Source: Cerioporus squamosus
Lineage: Eukaryota > Basidiomycota > Agaricomycetes > Polyporales > Polyporaceae
Direction of reading: 5' to 3'
DNA: 64,000 nt
Assembly (NCBI GenBank): GCA_022592435.1
Contig: JABYQS010000004.1
Coordinates: forward strand, 310,001 to 374,000
The position numbers and the translations under genes are program-made. A model generated the notes under the pieces. That model searched no databases and was not told where the DNA came from. It saw nothing but the letters and a program-made list of their open reading frames with translations. This document shows, piece by piece, positions 12,901-24,229 of this stretch. Each line of letters starts with the position of its first letter. Position 1 is the stretch's first letter.

Positions 12901-13890
12901 GAGCGCCTACATTTGGCCACAAACACCGATGGGGTCATGACGCGTGAATGCCACCTTCGTCTTGTTGTCCACTTCGATTGCCTGTATGACGCGAGTAAGC
13001 ACCGGATTCCTTTCACAAAGGATAGCAGATGATATGAATCTCGCTCAGTGCGGACAAAGAAGGATACCAGCTGCGCCACAATCCGAATCGGACCCTCAGC
13101 GTACATAGGGGTGCACGTCGGTGCGGCGTCGCTGCATCCGGTCGGCGCGAATCCCGCGGGGCACAACTCACCTGGCCAAGGATCTTGTCGGCCCATCCGG
13201 CGTAGTACCGCAGACAGCCGACGGTGTCCCCGATGTCAAAGTCTCTGGAACACGAACGGTCACGATCAGGACACTGCGCCCCACCAGACATCTGGAGCGC
13301 ACCTCGCGATCTTGACCGGCTTGCCGTTGTTGAGGGCCTCGAGCTCCGCAAGCTCTTGTGCGTCACGCTCGATGAGGTCCGCGAGCTTGTTGAGGAGCCG
13401 GGACCGCTCGAATCCCGTCACATTCTTGCCCCAAGTCGTCTTGAACGCCTTACGAGCAGCGGCGACCGCGATGTCAATGTCCTTTTCGGATCCTGAAGAC
13501 AAGTGTAAGCAGCGTCCTAGGAGTGACGCAGATCGACCGTAGATCGGTGATCGAGCCTTCCAGAAGTGGCAGGCACGCCGGCACCGATGCACAACGGATT
13601 TGGTGCAGTAGGCCGAGACCACATCGAATATGATCGCATACCTGCGACAACTGAGCAGATAACCTCCTCCGTTGCGGGATTGATGCACCTAACGAGGCTA
13701 GTTTAGCAAGCACATTCCGGGCGCGCGAAGGGACTGCTGTTAACGAAGTTCGACAAATGGGCGGTACGTACTGGATGGTCTCGGTCGAGTCGACCGATGG
13801 CACGAACTCGTTATTTATGAACAAGCCGGTAGGAACAGTGATCTTCTTGCCCGTGGCGGGGACAGTGACGGTGACTGGCTGAGCTACCAT
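9956..13890 (-). CDS. NAD(P)+-dependent aldehyde dehydrogenase
   Basis: Eighteen exons on the minus strand: 13890-13772, 13688-13642, 13492-13303, 13244-13172, 12981-12911, 12854-12825, 12769-12688, 11977-11949, 11863-11707, 11641-11578, 11514-11411, 11349-11278, 11200-11080, 11020-10989, 10912-10798, 10538-10489, 10262-10193 and 10047-9956. They sum to 505 aa, the normal ALDH length. The enzyme oxidises aldehydes to acids. Visible landmarks are the PWNYPINMW segment, the Rossmann [18 protein letters not shown] loop, the general-base glutamate in [12 protein letters not shown], the catalytic cysteine in [40 protein letters not shown] and the C-terminal [14 protein letters not shown]. Start [16 protein letters not shown] is typical of cytosolic fungal ALDHs. 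Odd: introns of 145, 149, 190, 226, 259 and 710 nt stand out from the genome norm. Family is certain; substrate is unknown. Confidence 0.95.
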
Positions 13891-14583
13891 GGTGTGCAGA
13901 CGATGGGCGAAGATGGCGGTCGATGAGGAGGAGGGCCTCGCAGACGCGTTATAATATACGGGACGGCGGAACGTCCGTCGATAAGACGATCTCGCATGGG
14001 AAAGCGAGATAGACACGACCGGGAATGGGAGGCGAGTGACCATGTCCTGCGCAGACAGACCGCCGGCGGCGTCCCGAACCTGGCTGCGATAAGTTGTCCC
14101 GATTAATTTTGACCGCTGACTGCTGCAATTCGCCACGGATGCGAAGTCACTGGTGAAGGGCACGTCTGCGAAGACGACACGGAGGTCGTGAGCAGTGCAG
14201 TTAGTTCTCAATCGCTCTGCTCGAGGAGGCTACACCGGCTAAGCCTGGCAGGCCGGACTTCGTCCGCTGATATCGTTGTGGCCACCGGGAGACGCGCGGT
14301 AGTTACGGCTCCCGCTTCATACAACAAGAACCCATGTGCGACAGACACTCGTGGAACGTCTGTGCATGCGGCATGCGCACAGAGATGAGCAGAGACGCGA
14401 CATACCTCAGCTTGAAGTGCCAGTGGTGGGCACAGTAAACCCGAGCGGACAGCCGAATATAAGGGAAAGCGTATTAACTTGCATTAACCGACATCTAATC
14501 TGGCCCCTAGAATAAGGTCAGAAGGGGGTGAAGGCGGGGGCGTGCGCACGATCGCTGCCTGATCCTCCCCACGGAGTCGCGGA
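13891..14583. promoter_or_regulatory. shared upstream region of two divergent genes
   Basis: The aldehyde dehydrogenase and the unknown gene at 14688 are transcribed away from each other, so both promoters lie here. Open frames on the minus strand continue upstream of the ALDH ATG but lack family support. Confidence 0.5.
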
Positions 14584-14590
14584 CTATATA
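14584..14590 (+). promoter_or_regulatory. TATA-like box
   Basis: CTATATA lies 98 bp before the ATG of the gene at 14688 and about 66 bp before a short upstream ORF. Confidence 0.45.
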
Positions 14591-14655
14591 CCTGCGCCGC
14601 TGCCCCGGACGCCCTCCCTGCTTCTGCTCCCGACGACGAGCACCGCCCGCTCGAC

Positions 14656-14679
14656 ATGTCCCCCGCTCGCCAGTACTAG
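14656..14679 (+). other. upstream ORF of seven codons
   Basis: ATG to TAG encodes MSPARQY and ends eight bases before the main ATG at 14688. A leaky-scanning or reinitiation role is possible if the transcript starts near the TATA box. Confidence 0.35.
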
Positions 14680-14687
14680 AACATCTG

Positions 14688-16900
14688 ATGCCGCATACCA
14701 ACGACTCCGAGTCCCAGAGTAATGCAGATGGGTATGTCAACGATCACTTATCTTTATCCCGCCGGTCTCAACTAACGACGGCCGCCCCACTCTTCTCAGT
14801 TCCAACGACTCTCGAGCGCTGAAAACAAAAGCCATACCGCCCACTTTCATCAACCTCGCCGACTGCAAGCCCATCCTGTCCACCACCTCCACGAACACCA
14901 GCACCAACTCCAGCGGAAATGGAACCACCGCTTTTGTCTTCACCTCCTCCCGCACCCTCCGCGCGCTCCAGGGCGAAGAGGCTAGCAGCCCCAACGCGGG
15001 CTCAATCCCGTCTTCTCCATCCACTCCCTCGATCACCGTCTCCGATGGCTCTTCTCATCTCGCAAGGAGTCGTGCCTCCCTCACGCTCTCCCAGCTCGTT
15101 AGGCATTCGGACGGCGCCGTCGACGCACGTTCTCTCCTTGGCCCCAAGATGAGGGCCGCAGGCTTCGTGAACCTTCCCAACACGCTTGGCTTACGTTCCA
15201 GTCTAAGTTGCCCGAGCACTCCCTCGTCCTCCGCTTTCACCTCGGTAAGTGTCAATGCCCTGCCTACGCCTAGTGCTCCTCCCGACTTCCCGCCCATCAT
15301 CTTCTTCAACCCTTCGGCTGTCGCGATGGCGCCGATGTGGGAATATCAGAGGGAAATGCAGTGGTCACTGACGTCCATCGAGCGGCAGGGAGCGTATTCG
15401 TCGAACACGTCCAGTTGTAGTTCCGATTCCGCAGGGTCAAGTGAATTCACACCCGGACCAAGGCAAGGTTTCTCATTCACCCCTGGCCCTCGGCCCGAGT
15501 ACTCCCCCGCTTCGTCCTCGTCTCCTCCTACCGTCCAAGCAACGCGTAGACCTGTACTCGAGGGCACATCAAGCTCGTCGGGATCGGACTCGTTTGGCTC
15601 GTCATCCACGTTCGCGTCGGGCGTATCTACGTCAACGTCGCTATCGTCAGTGGAGGAAACAGACGAGGAAGTAGTGGGCAGATCAGGGTCTAGCAAGGGC
15701 AAAGCAAGGGCTATCGAGCTCGAGCCTACCGAGTATCCCTTCCCCTTCGGCCGTGACTCTCCTCGATCGCACGGCTCGCGCGGATCCCGTGCATCCAGTG
15801 CGACGGCTTCTCCGACAATCATTGGTGTTGCTCATCCAGCCACTGGCTCCACTTCATCCTTATCCACTCGTCCGCAGATCACGAAGTCGCCCTCTCCTCG
15901 ACGTCGGCATCGCTTGTCCGACGAGAGTCGTGACAAGGCCAAGACGAAACCCAAGGATAAGGAGACAATGGCGACGACAGTGAAGCCTGCACACCCGCCA
16001 ACTCCCACGTTTGCCACGGCCAAGCGGCCGGGCTTCGCCAGGCAATACAGCCTGACAGAGCTTTGCGAGTCTTCTCCGTTCGTCTGGTTGACGAATTCTG
16101 AGATGTTCGCGCCCCCGGCACCAATATCGCGGTCACCAGTCAGAACCGTAGCCAGCAATCTCGTCTGCACGCCCGCTGCCTCGAGGCCTCGACCGCCCGT
16201 GGACCCTCCTCATCCCCCAGCCTCAACCCGCCGTCATCGCCGACACCACACGACTGCGGATGGCCGCTCTCACAACTCGGATCCAAGTGGACGTGTCCAT
16301 CGAATCCCCAGTGACCCCATTCGTATGCCAACAATACCCTCCGAGCCTGGCTCCTCTTCTGATCACGAAAGCGAGAAGTCGCGCAAACTGGGCCGAAAAG
16401 CCAAAGAGTGCGATGCGGCTCCCGGTGGCAAGGCCGCAGACAAGCAAGCTGCGCCCGAAACCACCGATCCACCCGGACAGAGCGCCACCGCCGACGTCGG
16501 CACTGGAGTCGTTCGTGAGCGAGGCCGGGACCCTCGGGGCAAGGTCCTTGGCGCATCAGAAACGGTCGAGGAGCGCGCCGCCGCGCAGGCGGACGCCGAC
16601 ATGGACAGGGAGAAGGCCGAAGCGCTCGACGGGCTGGCGGCTCTTGCGCTTGCCCACAAGGAACGCGAGTTCGAGTTTGCTCGGAACATCGTCGCAGATC
16701 GGGAGCGTACCAGGGTGTTGAAGCAGGTCAGTCCTTGTATGCGATCTACTGTGACGTCACGGTGTATTAACATGCATGCCGCATAGAAACAACGCGCGCA
16801 CCACAAGCTGCGAGGCAAGCCTCTCCATGAAGAGCCTCCGAGCGAGTCCGATACAACCATGGTAGACCAGCAGGCTTCTGCCGTCAAGCTGGTTTCATGA
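14688..16900 (+). CDS. Ser/Pro-rich low-complexity fungal protein, unknown function
   Basis: Three exons: 14688-14731, 14800-16726 and 16787-16900, giving 694 aa. I do not recognise a catalytic domain. The N-terminal part holds short conserved-looking blocks (PPTFINLADCKPIL, AFVFTSSRTLRALQ, LGPKMRAAGFVNLPN, PPIIFFNPSAVAMAPMWEY). The middle is a long Ser/Thr/Pro-rich disordered region with many possible phosphorylation sites. Near the C-terminus is a probable helix (REKAEALDGLAALALAHKER). A possible 33-nt intron at 15246 stays open in frame and is too short to assume. A seven-codon uORF precedes the start. The product could be a signalling scaffold or a nuclear regulator, but nothing in the sequence decides this. 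Confidence 0.75.
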
Positions 16901-17955
16901 ACTAGACATACCCCGGCCTCCACGAAATGTCACTCCACATGTCCTCACCTCATCCCCCCATGCCTCTCCTCCGGCCCTGTACATCACCGTATTTGTATCG
17001 CCTTCATAATTCTCGGGTCTTCTGATTATCGCAAGCTCGGACAAACCCTTGTTGGCTGTGCAAGGACGCATCACGCCTCCAGGTTCCAGGGCTGCGCTCC
17101 ATGTGTATATCCCCGCACTCGCATTCTTTCTGCTTTTGGTCGTTCAGTCTGTAGCCTCGCACATTGTCTCGTGCTCACCTCTTCACCCACTTCCGCCCAC
17201 CCTTCTCTCGCTGGTCTCCCTCCACGTACTCCATGCCGCCACCGCCACCCTCCTTCGATCCTCGCCTCCCAGCTCCCCGAATCTACAGCATCTTCCACGA
17301 GTCCCTTAAGCATCATCGCAATCTTCCGTCCCGCTTCCACCTGCATCGTCTATACATATCACCCTGCATGCGCATCTCTTTATTGCCTGTGTGCTTTCTA
17401 TTCGTCCTGCTCTCTTCCGCCTATCGTGGAGTGCCATGCATTCATGCTATAGCGTAGCGTATCGGCCATCCTTTCGTTCATTTCTCCGCCCTGCGAGATG
17501 TTCCAACGCGCGGGGCGCTATAGACGTTGAACATCTGACGTCGTGCTTCGCATACATATCTTCGCTCCATGTCACGAGTTCATGGGTGTATGCGTGCCCT
17601 ACAGGCATCCATCACTCCACGTCCTGACGCCCTGCTGCGGTCCGCTCCGAGTCCCGAACCCCTGCCCCCTCCTCCAGCTTGCTCCGTCCTGTTGCGCGTA
17701 GCTGCAGACCCCACTCACACTCGCCCGCACCACCATCATACCACGAAGGGCCTCTCTCCCTTCGTTTCGCTTCCGTTGCATACACACGCCTCATCTCACG
17801 AAAATGAAGCGGACGTTCTCTCTAGACACTCGGCCTGTTCCGCTTGTACCGCGCACACGTATATACACGACGATGGACAGTGTACAGTACACGCGCCTTC
17901 TGCGCCGGGTAGTCTGCACTCCAGTACCTACATCGATACCTAGCTAGTAGCTACC
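16901..17955. other. pyrimidine-rich noncoding stretch
   Basis: C/T-rich on the plus strand with many short open frames and no recognisable product. Probably the 3' region of the preceding gene plus spacer. Confidence 0.45.
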
Positions 17956-19613
17956 CTAGTGCAAATGTAATCGCTTGCCAAACCTCCACCTATGCGCTTT
18001 GGCTCCGCCGGGACGCTTCAAACGACCTTTGAGCTTGAATTTGCGAAACGAGCCCTTGAATCTTGCTGGACGGATGACTGGAGAGTGTGCTCCGATCTGG
18101 GCTTCTACGGTAGCTTGAGAGTACGTTGGGGTTGCGCCGGCAGCGGCAGGCGGCAGGACCAAGCATGGGAGTGTTGCGCATGCACTATGTACGCATCTCG
18201 TGCCCGGGTCTAAGTGTGCCCCACTAGTCTAAGTGTGGGTCCTACAGCCGGATATGCCGACACCGTGGATAGACTTCGAGCCGAGAAGAGAAGAAGCCTT
18301 GGCCGGCCGCCATCGCTCCCAGCACTGGGCGATTCAGCGAGTGCCGTACAGGGAGCACCTGGACTGACGTATGCATGGTACGAGAGCGTCGCCCAGCATT
18401 GTGCAGACGACCAGATTCAGATTGTCATCGAGAGACGCAGAAGATCGCGACTCGTACGGCGTGCTTGGAGCTCGAGAAGCTGATAGGAAGCAACCTGCGG
18501 AGCCTTGGCGCGTTGAGGCAGGCTTCCGAGATGTCAGGTCAGGTGTGGCGGTTACCGTCAGGATGTCAGGAAGAGCGAGCTTGAGTTCAGTGCTCGACGT
18601 GCCGGAGTCGGCGGTCTACGAGCGCAGGGAACGCGTTACCAACGCGAGGTGCCGTGTGTGAGCTTCTCGTGCACAGCGTCCGGCATTGCGACAGAGCGGC
18701 GCGCGGTCTGTGAAGATGCGCAGAATCGGGTTCCGTGCGCTGGAGGTACTCCACGAGGTACAACTCATGGCCGTCTTCCAAGTCCGCCAGTACCCCACTG
18801 GAGCCATCAGGTGGGCTGCCAAGACGGTTTGTCGACTGGGCTGAGAGAGCCGGTCTGGAAGCTTTGAAACGTTGCGAGGAGGACCAGCCGCCCATGATGG
18901 TATAGTCAAGGTCGTGGGGAATAGGAGCGGGGATCGTTTCTTGCCCGCCGCCACGACGACGGGGACATGACGTCGTGAGCAAACGAGACGACCAAAGGCG
19001 GTGATGCTGCCGTCACGGCGAACCTAGTACTGAGTACTGAACTGGGACCTTCCGACAAACGTTCGAGTGCTGCGCACTGGGGTACTCACCGTACTAAGGC
19101 ACGTCTCCCGGAAGGTGTTCAGAGTGTGGGAGAATCACGGTCTTGCTCGAGTTCGCCACGAAAGCCGACGTTGCTCCACCAACGGAACGGCCGAAACTAT
19201 CGCACCCGGCTGACTGAAGGGAGGAACTGAAGTCCAGGAAGGTTGTGCGCCTGGCCATGTAACCGCATCAAATTGCGAGGGAAGTTCAAGAGTACCGTGT
19301 CTTCGCTCTTGTGTTCTACGCCACGTCGTACAACGGTTCTCAAGGAGCGAGCATACGGGAGAGCAGGCCTGTCTGGTGCTACATCTGGCACTCCGACGCT
19401 CGTTCCTGTTCATATGTATGCTGAGTCTTCTGACGAGTCAATTACCGAACACCGAGATTGAACGCACCAAGAGCACCCTCCACGGCCGATGAACCGAACC
19501 ACGCAAGAAGCGATAAGAAAGTTCAGCCCGGCACTGCAGGGAAGTATGACGGGAGACAAACTCACCAGCACGAGTCAATTGGATAGGCTGTAGGGAGGCG
19601 TCGCCGCCGACAT
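17956..19613 (-). pseudogene. possible decayed multi-exon gene
   Basis: Several exon-like segments with good codon bias line up on the minus strand. ATG 19613 opens MSAATPPYSLSN and then meets an in-frame TGA at 19577-19575, yet the frame continues past it into consistent splices: donor after 19566, exon 19533-19446 (AELSYRFLRGSVHRPWRVLL), then from 19405 GTSVGVPDVAPDRPALPYAR and LLNFPRNLMRLHGQAHN. A one-base frame change near 19226 is then needed to reach SAGCDSFGRSVGGATSAFVA. Downstream pieces include DGHELYLVEYLQ, ELKLALPDILT joined to VASYQLLELQARRTSRDLL, and a basic tail ending RWRFGKRLHLH. I do not recognise the family. Decay, sequence error or a wrong model are all possible. Confidence 0.4.
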
Positions 19614-20385
19614 GATATGGGGGTCTACGGGAGGGTTCAGAGGTGCGAACGTAAGGGCATCGAAGCCTTCAAGCGGCGGGGCTTATAAGACACAACTCGC
19701 CGATGACGACAACGGGATGGATTGCCTCCGTCGTCGTCCGCCGTACCTGTGACATCAGAGATTGGCCTGGCGCGAGGGCTGCACGCAGTACCTGGGTGGA
19801 AAACGCGCGTGGTGTCCCTTAACGCGTGTCGTACATAGGCTTCTTGCAGGAACATCGTGGTGTGTAGTTAACTATGACGTTCTTGACCCAATAGACCCTC
19901 CGAAGCCCGGCCAAGGGATCATGTATGTCTAGAGCACGAATTCAGGTCAGCATACTTCGTAAAATCAGCGTGAAGGTAACAAGCTCTCGGTCAGTCCTAC
20001 AGATGCTGCATACGAAACATCATCCATCACTATCCAACTGCGAAGTTAGCTTTGCACTGTGTGTTTGCAGGAAACCGTCCTAGCTTGTCCTCGGTCCTCG
20101 TCGTTTGTTGCAGGAACCGCGTCTCGCGAACAAGCGCTCCACGAAAATAAGAGGCAACGTATGAAGGCATCGTGCATGAGAACGTATACGCGATGACTGG
20201 TGATGGTACAAGTTCAAACGTTCAACAAGCCTCGTGGCAAAGCCGCGCTGAGCGCTACCCATACCATAACGGGTGGTTGCCAGATAGGGCAACTCTTGCG
20301 CGTCCGCGACGCGTCACCTTCAGTCCACACGCGCGCGGCGCTTGCGCATCCTCCTCCTTACTCCTACCTCTCTTCCACTGCTGCC
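19614..20385. other. intergenic between divergent genes
   Basis: CTTATAAG at about 19683-19690 could be a TATA box for the minus-strand segments. The right half should carry the proteasome alpha-1 promoter. Confidence 0.4.
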
Positions 20386-21501
20386 ATGGTAAGCGCCATT
20401 ATTGTATAGTAGAAGCTTGAGTTAACACAGAAGAACAGTTCAGGAACACCTACGATTCCGACAACACCGTCTTCTCGCCCCAGGGACGTCTGCACCAGGT
20501 CGAGTATGCACTGGAGGCCGTGAAGCAGGGATCTGCGGCAGTGGGCCTGCGTTCGAAGACACATGCTATTCTTCTGGCTCTCAAGGTGCGTAACGACTGC
20601 TATGCGTGGATAATGTAGGGGTTGACGCGTCTTCGTTTCAGAGATCGTTTGGAGAGCTCGCGTCCTACCAGCAGAAGATGTACCGAATAGATGACCATGT
20701 CGGGATTGCGATCGCCGGTCTAACGTCCGATGCGCGTGTTTTGAGGTGCGTTTGTGCTCGTCTTACTCCCCCATATCTTCCTCAATCGTAGTTCCTAGTA
20801 ACTTTATGAGGCAACAAGCCATGTCTTCCCGTATGCTCTTCAACCGCCCCGCACCCGTGAACCGCCTCGTAGGCGCAATTGCAGACAGTGCGTTGCAGTA
20901 ATCATTACTGCCATTGGCATCTCTTCTGACGCCTCAACTGCAGAGGCACAGGTGAACACTCAAGAATACGGTCGTCGCCCTTACGGTGTCGGTCTCCTCG
21001 TGATCGGCCAGGACAAGCAGGGCCCTCACCTCTACGAGTTCTCTCCATCTGGCAACTCGTATGAGTACTACGCCATGTCCATCGGCGCACGGTCACAGAG
21101 TGCAAAGACATACCTCGAGAAGCACTACGAGAGCTTCGCGGACTGTGCGTCTCCTTTGTTCCCTCTCGCGCGTGCCGAACGTCACTCAATCCTTGCCGTG
21201 CTCAGGTACGCTTGAGGAGCTCATCACGCACGGCCTCCACGCACTTCGCGAAACCCTCCAGCAGGACAAGGAGCTCACGATCAACAACACCTCCATCGGA
21301 ATCATCGGGCCCGGTGGCGCGCACGAGGAGAACGTCACTCCGGAGGGCAACTTCCGCATACTCGAAGGCGAGGTCATCCAGGTCTACCTGGACAGCATGG
21401 TCCCCAAGGAGACTGCTGAGACTGCGCAGGCACCTCCCCCTGCACCCGCGGGCGCACCACAAGCAGGGACGGGTGACGAGGACGTGCAGATGGCCGAGTA
21501 A
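20386..21501 (+). CDS. PSMA1: 20S proteasome subunit alpha type-1
   Basis: Six coding exons: 20386-20388, 20439-20585, 20642-20745, 20799-20887, 20944-21144 and 21206-21501, giving 279 aa. It is an alpha-ring subunit (yeast Pre5, human PSMA1). Signatures: [20 protein letters not shown], the [16 protein letters not shown] block, [56 protein letters not shown] and [17 protein letters not shown]. The tail is Pro/Ala rich and acidic. Odd: the first coding exon is the ATG alone; intron 1 (20389-20438) directly follows it, and the next exon begins FRNTYD. The acceptor choice is forced because the closer AG gives a wrong frame. The gene is the second 20S alpha-ring subunit in this window. Confidence 0.95.
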
Positions 21502-21699
21502 ACGGATGGGTTTGAGACAATACCTTGTAAAACTAGATACGACTGCAACGGCTTCTCTTCCTTCCGTTTCGGACATGTGCAGGCTTTGTGATACTGATAC
21601 GATGAGTTGTGGTGCCCGATAATATCTCGACAGCAAGTACAGCGATGATTATATGCTTTACAGGTAAGTAAGCCCCCGGTGATAGAAGGATGAGTAGGA

Positions 21700-23356
21700 T
21701 TAGTGAACGCTCTTCCTGCCATTCTGCAACGCCTGCCGCCATGCCCTTGCGGCCTGGCCGGGCCTCCGTAGGGCGACGAGCAGGTGGATCACGGTGGTCA
21801 ACAATGCCACACTGCCTGCCTGGTGGGCGGCAGCGAGGGGAATGGGAACCAAGTACAAGAGCGTCGAGATACCGAGAAGCACTTGAACGTTTGCCATCGC
21901 GAACGCGGCCGTCGCCATCCTCTTCGCCAACGGAGGCAGGACGACCCGCAATGCGGGGTTGAACGTCGATGCGTACAGCGCCGCTATTGCGACGTAAGTA
22001 GTGATCGCCTGGGTAGCGGCATGGTTAGCCTTTGTATTCTGTGTTCAACCTGCGATGCTGTTGGCTGCGACTTACCAAACACCGATGGTCGAATTGCACA
22101 GTGGTCGGGTTCTCAAAAATGTTACGCCACCAGATGTCCGACCGGTCGGGACTCTTCGCGTACGCGGGGTCAAACAGCTCGTCAGATGGAGGCGCCAGAC
22201 GACCACCCATGAGCGGAAACTCGTTGTACAGCAAACCCGCATCGAGGCCAGCCACGAACGCACCTGCATGGCATGTCAGAAGGGGGCAGTTGGCTTCCAC
22301 GAATACAATGACCTACCGGACAGCGCAGTCAAGAACACCAGGCCAGTGAGCAGCTTTGAGTTCCTCGCGAACCGCTTAACGTTCGGGTTAGCGAGAACCT
22401 CCTTCCACTTCGCGCCGTCGGCGAGTCCACTCCAAGTGCCCTTGTTCGCGTACCGCCAGTCCATGAGCGCAGACAAACCAGTGCCGAACATACCCGCGTA
22501 CAGGACGAAGGCCGTGCCTAGGTGCGCCGCGAGCCGGTATTGCGACACCCGTGGGACGGCTCCCGGGGTATCCATGAGCGAGTCCTCGAGACCAGACTTG
22601 ACCATATACCAACCGAGAGCACCCTGAGCTCCGAGGAGGAGTGCCATGCCGAAGAGGTTCTTGGGCAGCGTCGCCGTGAGGCGTTTCCGGAGGGCGAAGT
22701 ATGCGAGGGGGATGACGAAACCAATACCGATGATGCGACCGAGGACGCGGTGGCCCCATTCCATATAGAAGATCTCCTTGAACTCGTGTAGAGACATGGA
22801 GTGGTTCAGCCTGTTTACCAGGGGTTTAGCATGTAATCGGAATGGCAGGAAATGGGGTTACGCACAGCTTGAACTCGGGAGTGGCCTTGTACTTGTCGAA
22901 CTCCTCTTCCCATTGTGCTTGAGTGAGCGGAGGTAGGATGCCGGAGATGGGTTTCCACTCCGTGATGCTCAGGCCGGACTCCGTGAGACGGGTGACACCT
23001 CCAACGACAATGACTGCGAAGACGAGCGCGGCGGACCCAAGGAGCCATCCTCCAACCGCGGGTGGTGACAGTACCGGGAGCTCGTTCGCGGGGAGCTCCG
23101 CCGCATTTGAGGAGAAGAAACGGGGGTCGAACGCACGGCGCGGAGCAGCAGCTCGGAGAGCAAGGCTCCTACTTGTACTCCACAGCGCGGGTCTCTTGGA
23201 GGACCATGCGGATGCGCTAGCGCGAGATTTTGAGGGGAATGCGGGGGTCTTCAGAGATGTCTGGTGGAGGAGGCGGAGAGACCCTAGGCCTTGTCGCGCC
23301 AGTGTGGCAGAGCGGCACTCGAGGGCGACGCCTCGTGCGCACAGTCCGGCGAACAT
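21700..23356 (-). CDS. COX15: heme A synthase COX15, mitochondrial
   Basis: Four exons on the minus strand: 23356-22866, 22810-22317, 22263-22076 and 22008-21700, giving 493 aa. COX15 oxidises the C8 methyl of heme O to make heme A for cytochrome c oxidase, in the inner mitochondrial membrane. The N-terminal 80 residues are Arg/Ser/Ala rich with no acidic residue for about 50 positions, typical of a mitochondrial targeting sequence. Family blocks: [20 protein letters not shown], then [54 protein letters not shown] and [20 protein letters not shown], with conserved heme-ligand histidines in MEWGHR and YRLAAHLG. Several hydrophobic segments are visible. The start is the only ATG fitting the presequence. 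It is head to head with the BolA gene, 237 bp apart. Confidence 0.95.
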
Positions 23357-23593
23357 CCCTGTCTCCTGCGCGTCGGCGAGACGGTAGTGGACGATGAGGA
23401 GAGAGTTGTGAACGCGAGCACTGAGATATGCGTGCTGGTGGACGAGGCCCACAGACACGATGGCTGTCGGCTGCAGCCTCGATCGGGGATATTCTGTGCG
23501 GGTCGGGCGCACCGGCCTGGATCTCGTCAGCGCGATGCGCGCCTGCCGTGCTCACACAAGTTGGACGCGTTCCAGCTGCGTCCAGATCCCCCC
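23357..23593. promoter_or_regulatory. bidirectional promoter between COX15 and the BolA gene
   Basis: Only 237 bp separate the two divergent ATGs and both products are mitochondrial, so the promoter is probably shared. No TATA box is visible. Confidence 0.6.
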
Positions 23594-24044
23594 ATGTTCT
23601 CTCTTGCCCTTGCTCGACGAATAGCGCGGCCGCCATTGGCCGGACGGCCCGCGACTGCGTTTGCGCGGTGGTACGCGGCGAGCCAGGCGAACTTCGCGAC
23701 GGAGGGGGAGAAGGTGATCTACGACAAGCTCACTGAGAAGTTCAGGCCGACTGAGCTGCATGTCGAGGACGTTTCTGGTGAGTGCATACGTCTCGATATG
23801 ACGGGTGTTGATCCTCATAGTCCTGATTTCACTTTACAGGTGGATGCGGAACGTTCTACAATATCATCATTGCTAGCGAAGAGTTCAAGGGTCTGCCACT
23901 GGTGAAGCAGCAGAGGCTTGTCAACCAGACCTTGAAAGAGGAGATCCAAGGCATCCATGGGCTACAGGTGCGTCTTGGCGTATCTTTCCATGTCGTCGCA
24001 AGACTGAAAGACTGCGCTAGCTCAAAACCATGGCACCCAAGTAG
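23594..24044 (+). CDS. mitochondrial BolA-like protein (BOLA3/Bol3 type)
   Basis: Three exons: 23594-23777, 23840-23967 and 24021-24044, giving 111 aa. BolA3 proteins work with monothiol glutaredoxin and Nfu1 in late delivery of 4Fe-4S clusters in mitochondria. The N-terminus (MFSLALARRIARPPLAGRPA) is basic and hydrophobic, fitting a presequence. The BolA core is present: EKVIYDKLTEKFRPTELHVE, then SGGCGTFYNIIIASEEFKGL, VKQQRLVNQTLKEEIQGIHG and the last-exon LKTMAPK. The GCG cysteine is typical of the class with a ligand cysteine. The divergent neighbour COX15 is also a mitochondrial cofactor-maturation gene, so co-expression is plausible. Confidence 0.92.
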
Positions 24045-24229
24045 CTTACTTCCGGCACTGTGTGGTGTGACATCACTCTGCACGCATCCTTCTCTTAACC
24101 GCCGCCACACAAAGATGATTAGCAAGACGAGTGAGGGTTGTTGTCTGTGATGATACAGGGCATATCTACATTACAGCAAATATACAGTACGGCCATCCTA
24201 ATACATGCATGGAGTCTCGTCTCACCAGC

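Noticed and set aside
15246..15278. Possible 33-nt intron in the 694-aa protein
   Set aside because: It has GT and AG ends but is too short, and the coding frame stays open through it.
18198..18242. Duplicated TCTAAGTGTG element
   Set aside because: Two 10-bp copies about 20 bp apart without further repeats. Too little to call a regulatory array or mobile-element end.
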